Notes under the pieces: model-generated | The model's input: only the letters and a program-made list of their open reading frames with translations | Told to the model about the DNA's origin: nothing | Databases searched by the model: none | Position numbers and translations under genes: made by a program | DNA from: JBBSEZ01 sp038239195 | GTDB taxonomy: Bacteria; Planctomycetota; Planctomycetia; Gemmatales; Gemmataceae | Direction: 5' to 3' | Assembly (NCBI GenBank): GCA_038239195.1 | Contig: JBBSEZ010000009.1 | Coordinates: 1 to 59,927 of the forward strand | Length of the DNA stretch: 59,927 bases | In this document: in pieces, positions 8,264 to 15,755 of the stretch | Numbering within the stretch: position 1 is the stretch's first letter | Layout: every line of letters starts with the position of its first letter

Positions 8264-9682
8264 ATGTCAGCAGGCAACCGACCGTCTACTCTCCAGGACT
8301 TGCGCAACAGCGGGTGGCAGTCCCGCACCGTCAAGCAAGAGGTCCGCGACAACTTTCTCCGCTCTCTCCAGGCCGGCGAAGACCTCTTCCCCGGCATCAT
8401 CGGCTACGACAATACCGTCATCCCCGAGATCAACCTCGCCCTGATCGCCGGCCACGACATGCTCTTCCTCGGCGAAAAGGGCCAGGCCAAGAGCCGGCTC
8501 ATGCGCGGGCTGGTAAACTTTCTCGACGAGGCCATCCCTTACCTCGACGTCCCCGGCTGTCCCGTCCACGAAGACCCGTATTGCCCCATCACCAGCGCCG
8601 GCAAGCGCCTCGTCGCCGACCTTCCCGAGGACCGCGTGCCGATCGCCTGGTGGCCCCGGGCCCAGCGCTACGCCGAACGGCTGGCCCCCGGCACCAAGTT
8701 CGCCGACGTGATCGGCGAGATCGACCCGTCCAAGCTGGCGGCCGGGGCCGGCATGTCCACCGAGGAGGCGCTGCACTTCGGGCTGATCCCGCGCATGCAC
8801 CGGGGGATCTTCGCCATGAACGAGATCCCCGAACTGGACGAACTGGTTCAGGTGGGCCTGTTCAACATCCTCGAAGAGCGCGACGTACAGATCCGCGGCT
8901 ATCCGGTGCAGTTCGACCTCGACGTGCTGGTGCTGTTCTCGGCCAACCCAGCCACGTACAACCGCAGCGGCAAGGTCATCCCGCAGTTGAAGGATCGCAT
9001 CGGGGCGCTGATCCAAACGCACTACCCGGTGGAGCGCGCGCTGGGCATCGAGATCATGGAGCAGGAGGCCGCGATCGACCTCGGCGGAGCGTTCCCCGTC
9101 GTCGTGCCCTTGTTCATGAAGGAGATCATCGAGCAAATCAGCATCGGCGCGCGCAAGTCGAAGTACGTCGATCACCAGTCGGGCGTGAGCGCACGCTTCT
9201 CGATCGCGAATTACCGCACGATGGTCGCCAGCGCCCGGCACCGGGCCGTGCGCCTGGGCGAGCGCCCCGGCGTGCCGCGCATCAGCGACCTGGGGCATCT
9301 TCTCGCCTCGTCGCTGGGCAAGATCGAGCTGGACATGATGGGCAGCCAGCAGATGTCGGAGAAGCAGGTGATCGAGGCCATCGTGGCGGAGGCGGTGCGC
9401 AAGGTCTTCGACGAGTACGTCGAGAAGAACGGTTTGGACGAGATCGTGCAGGTCTTCGGCAAGGGCGTGAAGATCGAGGTCGGCGACATGCTGCCGTCCT
9501 CGCACTACGCCGAGCGCCTCAAGCGCGTCCCCAAGGCGTGGGAGAAGGCGTTCGAGGTCAACCCGAGCGAGAGCGAGCCGGTGCGCGCGTCGTGCATCGA
9601 GTTCGTGCTGGCGGGGCTGTACGCCAGCGACCGCATCTCGCGCTCCCAGAAGCACGGGCGGATTACCTACGAGATCAAGTGA
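8264..9682 (+). CDS. MoxR/magnesium-chelatase-like AAA+ ATPase
   Basis: A 472-residue AAA+ protein. The Walker A variant GEKGQAKSRL is at ~70-79. The Walker B region is in GIFAMNEIPELDEL (~185), sensor-1 is in FSANPATYNRSG, and an arginine-rich C-terminal lid follows. This form is the ChlI/MoxR-like ATPase that partners with a VWA-domain protein, presumably inserting a cofactor or metal or remodelling a target. The likely partner in this window is the VWA protein at 19351, about 10 kb away instead of adjacent. It shares the same promoter-like string. Substrate unknown. The gene is convergent with the Gfo/Idh/MocA gene across a long inverted repeat. Confidence 0.85.
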   Translation: MSAGNRPSTLQDLRNSGWQSRTVKQEVRDNFLRSLQAGEDLFPGIIGYDNTVIPEINLALIAGHDMLFLGEKGQAKSRLMRGLVNFLDEAIPYLDVPGCPVHEDPYCPITSAGKRLVADLPEDRVPIAWWPRAQRYAERLAPGTKFADVIGEIDPSKLAAGAGMSTEEALHFGLIPRMHRGIFAMNEIPELDELVQVGLFNILEERDVQIRGYPVQFDLDVLVLFSANPATYNRSGKVIPQLKDRIGALIQTHYPVERALGIEIMEQEAAIDLGGAFPVVVPLFMKEIIEQISIGARKSKYVDHQSGVSARFSIANYRTMVASARHRAVRLGERPGVPRISDLGHLLASSLGKIELDMMGSQQMSEKQVIEAIVAEAVRKVFDEYVEKNGLDEIVQVFGKGVKIEVGDMLPSSHYAERLKRVPKAWEKAFEVNPSESEPVRASCIEFVLAGLYASDRISRSQKHGRITYEIK

Positions 9683-9686
9683 GCAG

Positions 9687-9834
9687 AGAAGAGGAATTAG
9701 CCACAGATGAACACAGATGAACACGGATAAGACAACAGAGGAGAGAACAGGGAAGACCGACGCCTTTTCCCTCCCCTACGTTCTTTTCTTCTATCTGTGT
9801 TCATCTGTGTTCATCTGTGGCTAATTCCTCTTCT
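9687..9834. repeat. Long inverted repeat between convergent genes (family 2)
   Basis: Arms of about 40 bp, 9687-9728 and 9793-9834, are almost perfect complements. Each contains two copies of the CAGATGAACACAGATGAACA type repeat. The ~65-bp centre separates them. It lies between the stop codons of the ATPase (+) and the Gfo/Idh/MocA gene (-), and probably folds as a large bidirectional terminator hairpin. Confidence 0.85.
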
Positions 9835-9838
9835 GTTC

Positions 9839-11146
9839 TCACAGCTTCCACGGGGCCCGCATGGTTGGCGTGAGCAGGCGGTTGGCCTGGGCATCGTCCG
9901 CGAAGCGCTCGCGCACCGGGTCCCACTTGAGCTTGCGGCCGAGCAGCATGGCGATGTTGTTGAGGTGGCAGATGCTGGCCGAGCGGTGGCCGATCTCGCC
10001 GGTGGCGAAGGGGACGGCGCGGCTTTTCACACAGTCGAGGAAATTGCGGACGTGGCTGGGCGTGCGGCCGAGCTTCACCTTGAGCGTCTCGGGCTTGATC
10101 TTGAGCAGGTCGGGCGAGGACGCCTCGAGGCGGGCGCCGTGGACGTGGACGAACACCCAGCCGTCGCTGCCCTCGAACTTGACGCCGCGCGGGCCGGCCG
10201 TGCTGCCGATCAGCTTGAGCCCGCTGGCGTAGGTGTTGGTGAACTTGAAGTCCCAGAAGCAGTCGTAGATGCTGTCCTTGACGCGCACGCCCTCGGCCTC
10301 GATCTCCACGGGGCCGGTGTCGTCGGTGCCGGCGCCGAGCTGGGCGAGGTCGATGACGTGGGCGCCGCGGTCGGTCATCTCGCCCCCGCCGTAGGCGGTG
10401 ATGAAGCGCCACCAGAAGTGACAGCGCTTCTCGTTGTAGGGCACGACGGGCGTGTGGCCGAGCCAGACGTTCCAGTCGAGCTCCTTGGGCACCGGGGCGG
10501 GCGCCACCTTGCCGACGGCGCGCGCCGTCCGGTGGTGGGGGTCGTTGCAGGGCAGGTTGATGCGGAGCGTGTGGAGCTTGCCGATCTTGCCGCTGCGCAC
10601 CAGCTCGCAGGCGAAGCGGGCGTTGGCGCCGGAGCGCTCGTGGCTGCCGGTCTGGAGGACGCGGCGGGACTGGCGGGCGGCCTCGCAGATGGCCCGGCCC
10701 TCGCCGATGGAGTTGGCGAGCGGTTTCTCGCAGTAGACGTCGAGGTTGGCCTTGAGGGCCGCGACGCTCGCCAGAGCGTGCCAGTGGTCGGGGGTGGCGA
10801 CGATGACCGCGTTGAGCCCCTTGTGGGCGATGAGCTGGCGGTAGTCCTTATAGCCCTTGCAGTCCTTCTTGCCGGCGCGCTTGGCGACCAGTTGCCGGGC
10901 CAGGTCCAGGTGGCGCGAATCGACGTCGCAGACGGCGGCGATCTCGACGTCCTTGTGGCCGAGGAAGTTGTTGATGAGGCCGCGGCCCTGCCCGCCGGTG
11001 CCGATGACGCCGACGACGAGGCGCTCGCTGGCGGGGGCCTTGTCGGCGCGGCCGAGGGCGCTGGCGGGGACGAAGAGGGGGGCGGCGAGAGCGCCGGCGG
11101 CGGAGTGGGCGAGGAACTGGCGGCGCGTGCTGGCGTTGCTGGTCAT
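9839..11146 (-). CDS. Tat-exported Gfo/Idh/MocA family oxidoreductase
   Basis: A 435-residue protein with a Tat signal (STRRQFLAHSAAGALAAP) and cleavage expected near residue 30. The Rossmann domain follows: VGVIGTGGQGRG, then AVCDVD, VATPDHWHA and the conserved EKPLA motif (CEKPLANSIGEG). The C-terminal half is the typical beta-sheet substrate domain with WWRFITAYGGGEMTDRGAHVIDLAQ. Family members oxidise or epimerise sugars or inositols with tightly bound NAD(P). Tat export of the folded cofactor-loaded enzyme is common in planctomycetes. The start is set by GGAG six bases before ATG; the longer open frame upstream has no support. Confidence 0.93.
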   Translation of the reverse strand: MTSNASTRRQFLAHSAAGALAAPLFVPASALGRADKAPASERLVVGVIGTGGQGRGLINNFLGHKDVEIAAVCDVDSRHLDLARQLVAKRAGKKDCKGYKDYRQLIAHKGLNAVIVATPDHWHALASVAALKANLDVYCEKPLANSIGEGRAICEAARQSRRVLQTGSHERSGANARFACELVRSGKIGKLHTLRINLPCNDPHHRTARAVGKVAPAPVPKELDWNVWLGHTPVVPYNEKRCHFWWRFITAYGGGEMTDRGAHVIDLAQLGAGTDDTGPVEIEAEGVRVKDSIYDCFWDFKFTNTYASGLKLIGSTAGPRGVKFEGSDGWVFVHVHGARLEASSPDLLKIKPETLKVKLGRTPSHVRNFLDCVKSRAVPFATGEIGHRSASICHLNNIAMLLGRKLKWDPVRERFADDAQANRLLTPTMRAPWKL

Positions 11147-11246
11147 GGGTGCTCCGGGGAGAGTGATCGGGCGTGTTGCTGATACTGACGGATTGGGCGC
11201 GGGTGTCAAGCATAAATCGGAGAATGCGGAGGGGGAGCCCAGTTGT

Positions 11247-11274
11247 TTGCTTCGCGGGCAAAGCCCTTTACAAT
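11247..11274 (+). promoter_or_regulatory. Predicted promoter of the ParA-RHH-nuclease cassette
   Basis: TTGCTT (11247-11252) and TACAAT (11269-11274) are separated by 16 bp, a fair sigma-70-type arrangement. The -10 ends 37 bp before the ParA start codon. This is the best promoter match in the window, but is a prediction only. Confidence 0.45.
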
Positions 11275-11311
11275 GTGGTGGGAGGATGGCGAGAGGGCAC
11301 AGGGGCGAGGG

Positions 11312-11951
11312 ATGATCGTTCTTTGCACGCTTCACAAGGGCGGGGTGGGGAAGACGGAGCTCGCCATTCACGTGGCTGGGGCCCTGCGAACGCAGGTGGC
11401 TCGAACGTTGCTGGTCGATTGCGACAGTCAGGCTTCCGCGTGGGAGTTTCATTTTGGCACCAGCCCCACTGCCGCGAACGAAGCGCGACCAGTCGATGAC
11501 CGCCTCTCCGTCCTCTGGAACCCAGACCGCGTTCGGATCAAGGGACAAGCGGCGGACTACGACCACTTCGTCCTCGATCTCGACAGCCCTTTGGAGAACA
11601 CGGTCCAGACCATCGTTCAGGACTCGCCCGATCTAGTCTTGATCCCGGTGACACGACAGCACGGCGCGCTGAGCAAGTTGAAAGACCCGTTGGCAATCGT
11701 CGCGCAGCTCAAAGCCAAGGCAGGCCACGGCCCGTGCGTGCGCATTGTCCCTCTGGGAGCGAAAAATCGCGGACATCCGCAAAGAGCTTGATGACTTTGC
11801 CGACGCGGGGGTAGACTTCCAGGTGGCACCCAAGGTGCGGAACCTGGAGCGAGCAAGCAACCTGGCTCGCAAGGAACGCCACTACCTCTGGGACCATCCG
11901 AAGTGCGGGGACTTGAAGGACTATTTTACCAAACTGATCGCGATCGGTTAA
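11312..11951 (+). pseudogene. ParA-like P-loop ATPase, one-base frameshift
   Basis: The first frame (11312-11791) starts MIVLCTLHKGGVGKTELA, a ParA/MinD-type deviant Walker A with the signature Lys (KGGVGKT at residues 9-15). It continues with LLVDCDSQASA and HFVLDLDSP, the Walker A' and B strands. It breaks at an A5 run (11762-11766) and resumes in another frame as IADIRKELDDFADAG to the stop at 11951. The total is 640 nt, one base over a multiple of three, so A4 would restore about 212 residues. A sequencing error, a real mutation or slippage on A5 are all possible. It heads a three-gene cassette, with the next start 10 bp after its stop. The role by family is positioning or segregation of a cargo, or an ATP-dependent switch. 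Confidence 0.75.
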
Positions 11952-11961
11952 CGAGGGCAGC

Positions 11962-12378
11962 ATGGCAGGCAACGGCCGGAAAAACGGGGCAGCGGACGGG
12001 GTGATCGACCGCGCGCTGAACGTCGGCTTCGCCCAGGCCGCGAAAGGAGGGGGCGAGGTCGAGGTCGAGCTTCGGCTCGATGCCGGGCAGGAGCGTATGG
12101 TGCTCGAACTCTGTAGCGTATTCGGGCTGTCGGTACGCACCCTTCTCAACGCGGCCCTGCGGTACGCGTTGTATTTGGCCGAGGCGCGGGGGGCCCACCC
12201 GACGCGCTTGCGCGAGTTCCCCAAGCGGCAGGTCGGGCAGGTGGTGAAGTTCGTAGTTGCACCGGAGGCCCTGACCAAGCTGCGCGAGGGAGGCCTACTC
12301 GACAACCTCGCGGGCTGTGCGGTCGCTGGGGTCAAACTGCTACACGCGAAGACTCTCAAGACGAGGAGGGCCCGTTGA
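11962..12378 (+). CDS. Ribbon-helix-helix-like protein, partner of the ParA ATPase
   Basis: A 138-residue protein. Residues ~32-75 fit the ribbon-helix-helix pattern: a short strand VEVELRLDA, a helix QERMVLELCSVFG, a turn and a second helix SVRTLLNAALRYALYLAE. RHH proteins (ParG/Arc/MetJ) bind DNA as dimers and are common small partners of ParA ATPases, acting as centromere-binder and repressor. The C-terminal ~60 residues (VGQVVKFVVAPEALTKLREG) are not recognised. It sits 10 bp after the ParA stop, and its stop overlaps the TTG start of the nuclease gene. RHH assignment is from pattern only. I did not find an obvious operator or centromere repeat next to the genes. Confidence 0.6.
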   Translation: MAGNGRKNGAADGVIDRALNVGFAQAAKGGGEVEVELRLDAGQERMVLELCSVFGLSVRTLLNAALRYALYLAEARGAHPTRLREFPKRQVGQVVKFVVAPEALTKLREGGLLDNLAGCAVAGVKLLHAKTLKTRRAR

Positions 12379-12875
12379 CGCCCCCTTTGTCCTATCCCCA
12401 GGTCCGCGCGCTGGTCCGGGGCCTTCTGAGTTCCGACAACGCTACCAAGCAGCAACTCGGGCAACGATTCGCCGCCCACCTGGAGTTGACGCCTGGCCCG
12501 CTCGGCCCCGACGATGGCGTCGATGGCAGCGCGCTCGTGCAGGGGCGGATGATCCACTTTCAGTCCAAGCTGCGTTCCACCCCGCTCGACAAGGACGTCG
12601 CGCGCTTGTACTACTCGGACGTGAAGTATCACCGCGCCACCGTCAGCGTGATGCTGGCCGGGCTCGGCTACAAACAAACGTTCCAAGAGCGACTGTTCGG
12701 GCACCCTCATCTGGAAGCCGTCCGCATCCATCTCTTGACGCTCGAAGATGTCTTTCGCGAAACGCCCGCGTATCGGTTGGCGATGGCCGACATGCCAGCG
12801 CTGGCAGGCCTGGCCCCGCTCGCGAGTGGCCCGCTCGGAGGCGGCCCGCCGACGTCCCCGAGTGCTTCCCCCTGA
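12375..12875 (+). CDS. Putative Mrr-like PD-(D/E)XK nuclease
   Basis: A 166-residue protein with a TTG start overlapping the upstream stop (TTGA), preceded by AGGAGGG. GPDDGVDGSALVQ followed by IHFQSKLR fits the D-(x)n-QxK variant of the PD-(D/E)XK fold seen in Mrr-type restriction nucleases, where Asp and Gln/Lys bind the metal. A helical stretch (TVSVMLAGLGYKQTFQERL) follows. The last ~30 residues are Ala/Gly/Pro-rich. Overlap with the RHH gene argues for coordinated synthesis. It might cut DNA in a ParA/RHH-controlled manner, but cleavage is unproven. Alternatives are another small hydrolase or a non-catalytic nuclease fold. Confidence 0.55.
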   Translation: MTPPLSYPQVRALVRGLLSSDNATKQQLGQRFAAHLELTPGPLGPDDGVDGSALVQGRMIHFQSKLRSTPLDKDVARLYYSDVKYHRATVSVMLAGLGYKQTFQERLFGHPHLEAVRIHLLTLEDVFRETPAYRLAMADMPALAGLAPLASGPLGGGPPTSPSASP

Positions 12876-13016
12876 CGTGGCTAACGGGAGGGCGTTCCCG
12901 CCCGAGGCCCGGCTGGCCCCGCTCAACCTCTTGACCGCTGGAGCGGGCGCGGTACGATCAATCCGCCCCCCCAGGGCCCGGCAAGAGGCCGGCACCACCG
13001 GCGAGAGCCGACCTCG

Positions 13017-13607
13017 ATGAGCTCTCCATCCTCCGTCTCGACGTGGATTTACCGCCTCCAGGCGGGCGACCAGGACGCGGCGCGTCCGCTCTGGCAGCAC
13101 TACCACGCCCGGCTCATCGAACTGGCGCGGCAGCAACTGGCCGTTCCCCTCCGGTCGGCGGCCGAGGACGTGGCCGCGATGGCCTTCGCCGGGCTCTGTC
13201 ACGCCTTTCAGGCAGGGCGCTATCCCGACGTCACCCAGCGCGACGACCTCTGGCGGTTGCTCCTGACCATCACGCTCAACCAGGCTCGTCGCGTTGGCCG
13301 CGACAGCACCCGACAGCGGCGCGACCTCCGGCGCACGGTCCTTGCCGCGGACCTGTTCGACTTGCCCGATGCCGATCTCGACCGCCTCGCCAGCCACGAG
13401 CCAGACGCTACGCTGGCCGTCGAACTGAACGACCAGGTGCGGGCCCTCCTCGAGCGCCTCCCCGACGACCTCTGCTCGGTGGCCATCGACCTGCTGGCAG
13501 GCTGGTCCCCCGCCGAGATCGCCAGCCGGCTCAACTGTAGCGTTCGCACCATCGAGCGCCGGCGCGAACGCATTCGCCAGTACTGGCTGGCGCCCGATTC
13601 GCTCTGA
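13017..13607 (+). CDS. ECF-type RNA polymerase sigma factor
   Basis: A 196-residue sigma factor. Region 2 (residues ~8-90) contains EDVAAMAFAGLCHAF and the -10 contacting helix up to TLNQARRVGRDSTRQRRD. Region 4 (~140-190) contains LLERLPDDLCSVAIDLLAGW and a helix-turn-helix, SPAEIASRLNCSVRTIERR. It directs polymerase to a dedicated promoter set. No anti-sigma gene is nearby. Instead the next gene, 81 bp downstream, is a membrane Ser/Thr kinase. Planctomycete ECF sigma factors are frequently linked to such kinases, so phosphorylation may control it (inference). Confidence 0.93.
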   Translation: MSSPSSVSTWIYRLQAGDQDAARPLWQHYHARLIELARQQLAVPLRSAAEDVAAMAFAGLCHAFQAGRYPDVTQRDDLWRLLLTITLNQARRVGRDSTRQRRDLRRTVLAADLFDLPDADLDRLASHEPDATLAVELNDQVRALLERLPDDLCSVAIDLLAGWSPAEIASRLNCSVRTIERRRERIRQYWLAPDSL

Positions 13608-13688
13608 GGGCGGATTTCTTCAGAACGCGTGTCGCATCTCGTCGCGAAGGGGAATCGGAAGGGGAGAGAACCGAACCGAGGGACCATC

Positions 13689-15737
13689 ATGCCTGCGATC
13701 GCAACCTCCCTGTCGCTTCTGGAATGGCGGCGGGTCGATGCCCTGTGCGACCAGTTCGAGACGGACTGGCAACAGCAGCGTCGGCCGCGCATCGAAGAGT
13801 ACCTCGCGCGAGCCGAGGAGCAATCCCGGCCGGCGCTGGCGAGCGAACTGCTCCGCATCGAGATGGAGTGGCGGCTCCAGGTAGGGGAGCAACCATCGGC
13901 GGGCGAGTACGCCACGCGCTACCCGGCCCTGACGGGATCGCTGCCGGACTTCCTGGCTGCCGCCCGGCAGGCCTTCGAGGCGCGCACCGCCGCCGCGACG
14001 GCCGCTCCTCTGGAAACCTGCGCGGTGCCGGCGGGCGCGGGGCCGGCGCTGCCGCCGCAAACGCTGGAATTCGTCACGCCCGGGCCGACCAGCGTGGCCG
14101 CCGGGGAGGCGGTCCGCCACGTGGGGGAATACGACCTGATCGAGCCGATCGGCGAGGGGGGCATGGGCCAGGTGTGGAAGGCCCGCCATCGCCGGCTGGG
14201 CAAGCTGGTGGCCCTGAAGTTGATCCGGCCGGGCAACCGGGGCTCGCCATCGGCCGTTCACCGCTTTCTGCGCGAGATGAAAGCCATTGGAGACCTCGAT
14301 CATCCGCACGTCGTCGAGGCGTCGGACGCCGGCGAGAGCGACGGCACGGTTTACCTGGCGATGAAGTTGATCGACGGACAGGACCTGGCGAAGTACGTCC
14401 GGGAACGCGGCTCGCTGTCGATCGCCGAGGGGTGCGGCCTGGCCCGCCAGGTGGCGGTGGGGTTGCAGTACCTGCACGAGCGGGGGCTGGTGCATCGCGA
14501 CCTCAAGCCGGGCAACCTGATCAGCACGCCGGACGGGACGGTCAAGATCCTCGATCTCGGGCTGGCGCGCTGGCACGCCGACGAGCTGTCCGAGGGCCCC
14601 ACCGAGCAAACGCAGGCCGGCGAGGGCCTGGGCACGCCGGACTACATGGCCCCCGAGCAGATTGGGCAGGCCGCGACCGTGGACGTCCGCGCCGACCTGT
14701 ACGCCCTGGGGGCGACGCTGTTCCACTTGCTGACGGGGCGGGCGCCGTTCGGACACCTCCCGAGCAAGTTCGAGAAGATGAAGGCCCACGAGATCGCGCT
14801 GCCGGCCGACGTCCGCACGTTGCGGCCCGACGTGCCGGGGGAGCTGGCCGCGCTGATCGCCCGGCTGATGGCCAAGCGCCCCGAGGATCGCCCCGCGACG
14901 CCGGCGGAAGTGGCCGACGCGCTGGCGCCGTTCGCCGTGCGCGAACCGACTGCAACCGCGGCAATCGGCCCTGTCCGGCCCCTCCGCCGGCGCTGGCCGA
15001 TCTGGGTGGGCGGTGGAGTGGCGGCCGCGCTCGTCGTGGGAGGAGCATTGACGTTGACCCTGGGCCCGCGCTTGCGAACGAGCGGCCCCCCACCCGAGAA
15101 GCAGCCGGAGATCGCCGAGAGGCCCCTTCCCAAGGCCCGGGTGGGGCCGCCGACGGTGCTGCGGTTCGACGTCCGGCATACCGCGCTGGACGACGAGCCG
15201 GGCGTGGTTGGAGTGGAACGGGGGCTGTTTGGCGGCAACAGTTTCTCGGCCCGGGTGGGCGACCGGGCGAAGGTGTCGGTGGTGCTGTCGCGGCGGGCCC
15301 ACGGCTACCTGATCGCCTACGCGACCGACGGCAAGGAGTTCCTGCTCGATCCGCCCGCCGAGACGCAGCCGCCGGCAGCGGCCGAGGAACTGGTCTATCC
15401 GCAGGCTGGGGAGCGCTTGCAATACGAATTCACCGAAGGCGTGGGGCTGCACGTGTTCCTGGCCGTGGTCAGCAGCGAGCCGTTGCCTCCCTATGCCGAG
15501 TGGCGGAGCAAGCACGGGGTGGCGCCGTGGGGCAAGGCGCCCGGCCGGCGCGGGGCGGTGTGGCGGCAGGTGGGCGGCGATCTGCACGTCACCACGGCGG
15601 GGGGCGTGGACGTGCGCGGCCCCGGTGCCGTGGAATTGGGCGCGGCGCCCGTGGAGAGGCTGGCGTCCTGGTGGAAGAAACAACCGGGCATCGTCGAAGT
15701 GGGGCTGACGGGCCTTCCGGTGATGAAGGCGGAGTGA
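13689..15737 (+). CDS. Membrane Ser/Thr protein kinase with DUF4384-like extracytoplasmic tail
   Basis: A 682-residue Hanks-type kinase. Residues 1-145 are a helical N-terminal extension. The kinase domain (~146-410) has GEGGMGQVWKARH, VALKLI, HRDLKPGN (catalytic Asp271), DLGLAR and GTPDYMAPEQ, all intact. A single membrane helix lies at ~436-460 (IWVGGGVAAALVVGGALTL). The ~220-residue C-terminal part includes RAKVSVVLSRRAHGYLIAY and resembles DUF4384, a sensor-like domain. The start is supported by GAGGGA before ATG 13689. It sits between the ECF sigma gene and the TPR-CHAT gene, 18 bp from the latter, which suggests one signalling operon. It may sense an extracytoplasmic signal and phosphorylate the sigma factor. 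Confidence 0.93.
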   Translation: MPAIATSLSLLEWRRVDALCDQFETDWQQQRRPRIEEYLARAEEQSRPALASELLRIEMEWRLQVGEQPSAGEYATRYPALTGSLPDFLAAARQAFEARTAAATAAPLETCAVPAGAGPALPPQTLEFVTPGPTSVAAGEAVRHVGEYDLIEPIGEGGMGQVWKARHRRLGKLVALKLIRPGNRGSPSAVHRFLREMKAIGDLDHPHVVEASDAGESDGTVYLAMKLIDGQDLAKYVRERGSLSIAEGCGLARQVAVGLQYLHERGLVHRDLKPGNLISTPDGTVKILDLGLARWHADELSEGPTEQTQAGEGLGTPDYMAPEQIGQAATVDVRADLYALGATLFHLLTGRAPFGHLPSKFEKMKAHEIALPADVRTLRPDVPGELAALIARLMAKRPEDRPATPAEVADALAPFAVREPTATAAIGPVRPLRRRWPIWVGGGVAAALVVGGALTLTLGPRLRTSGPPPEKQPEIAERPLPKARVGPPTVLRFDVRHTALDDEPGVVGVERGLFGGNSFSARVGDRAKVSVVLSRRAHGYLIAYATDGKEFLLDPPAETQPPAAAEELVYPQAGERLQYEFTEGVGLHVFLAVVSSEPLPPYAEWRSKHGVAPWGKAPGRRGAVWRQVGGDLHVTTAGGVDVRGPGAVELGAAPVERLASWWKKQPGIVEVGLTGLPVMKAE

Positions 15738-15755
15738 GTTTCCAGAGGAACGACC

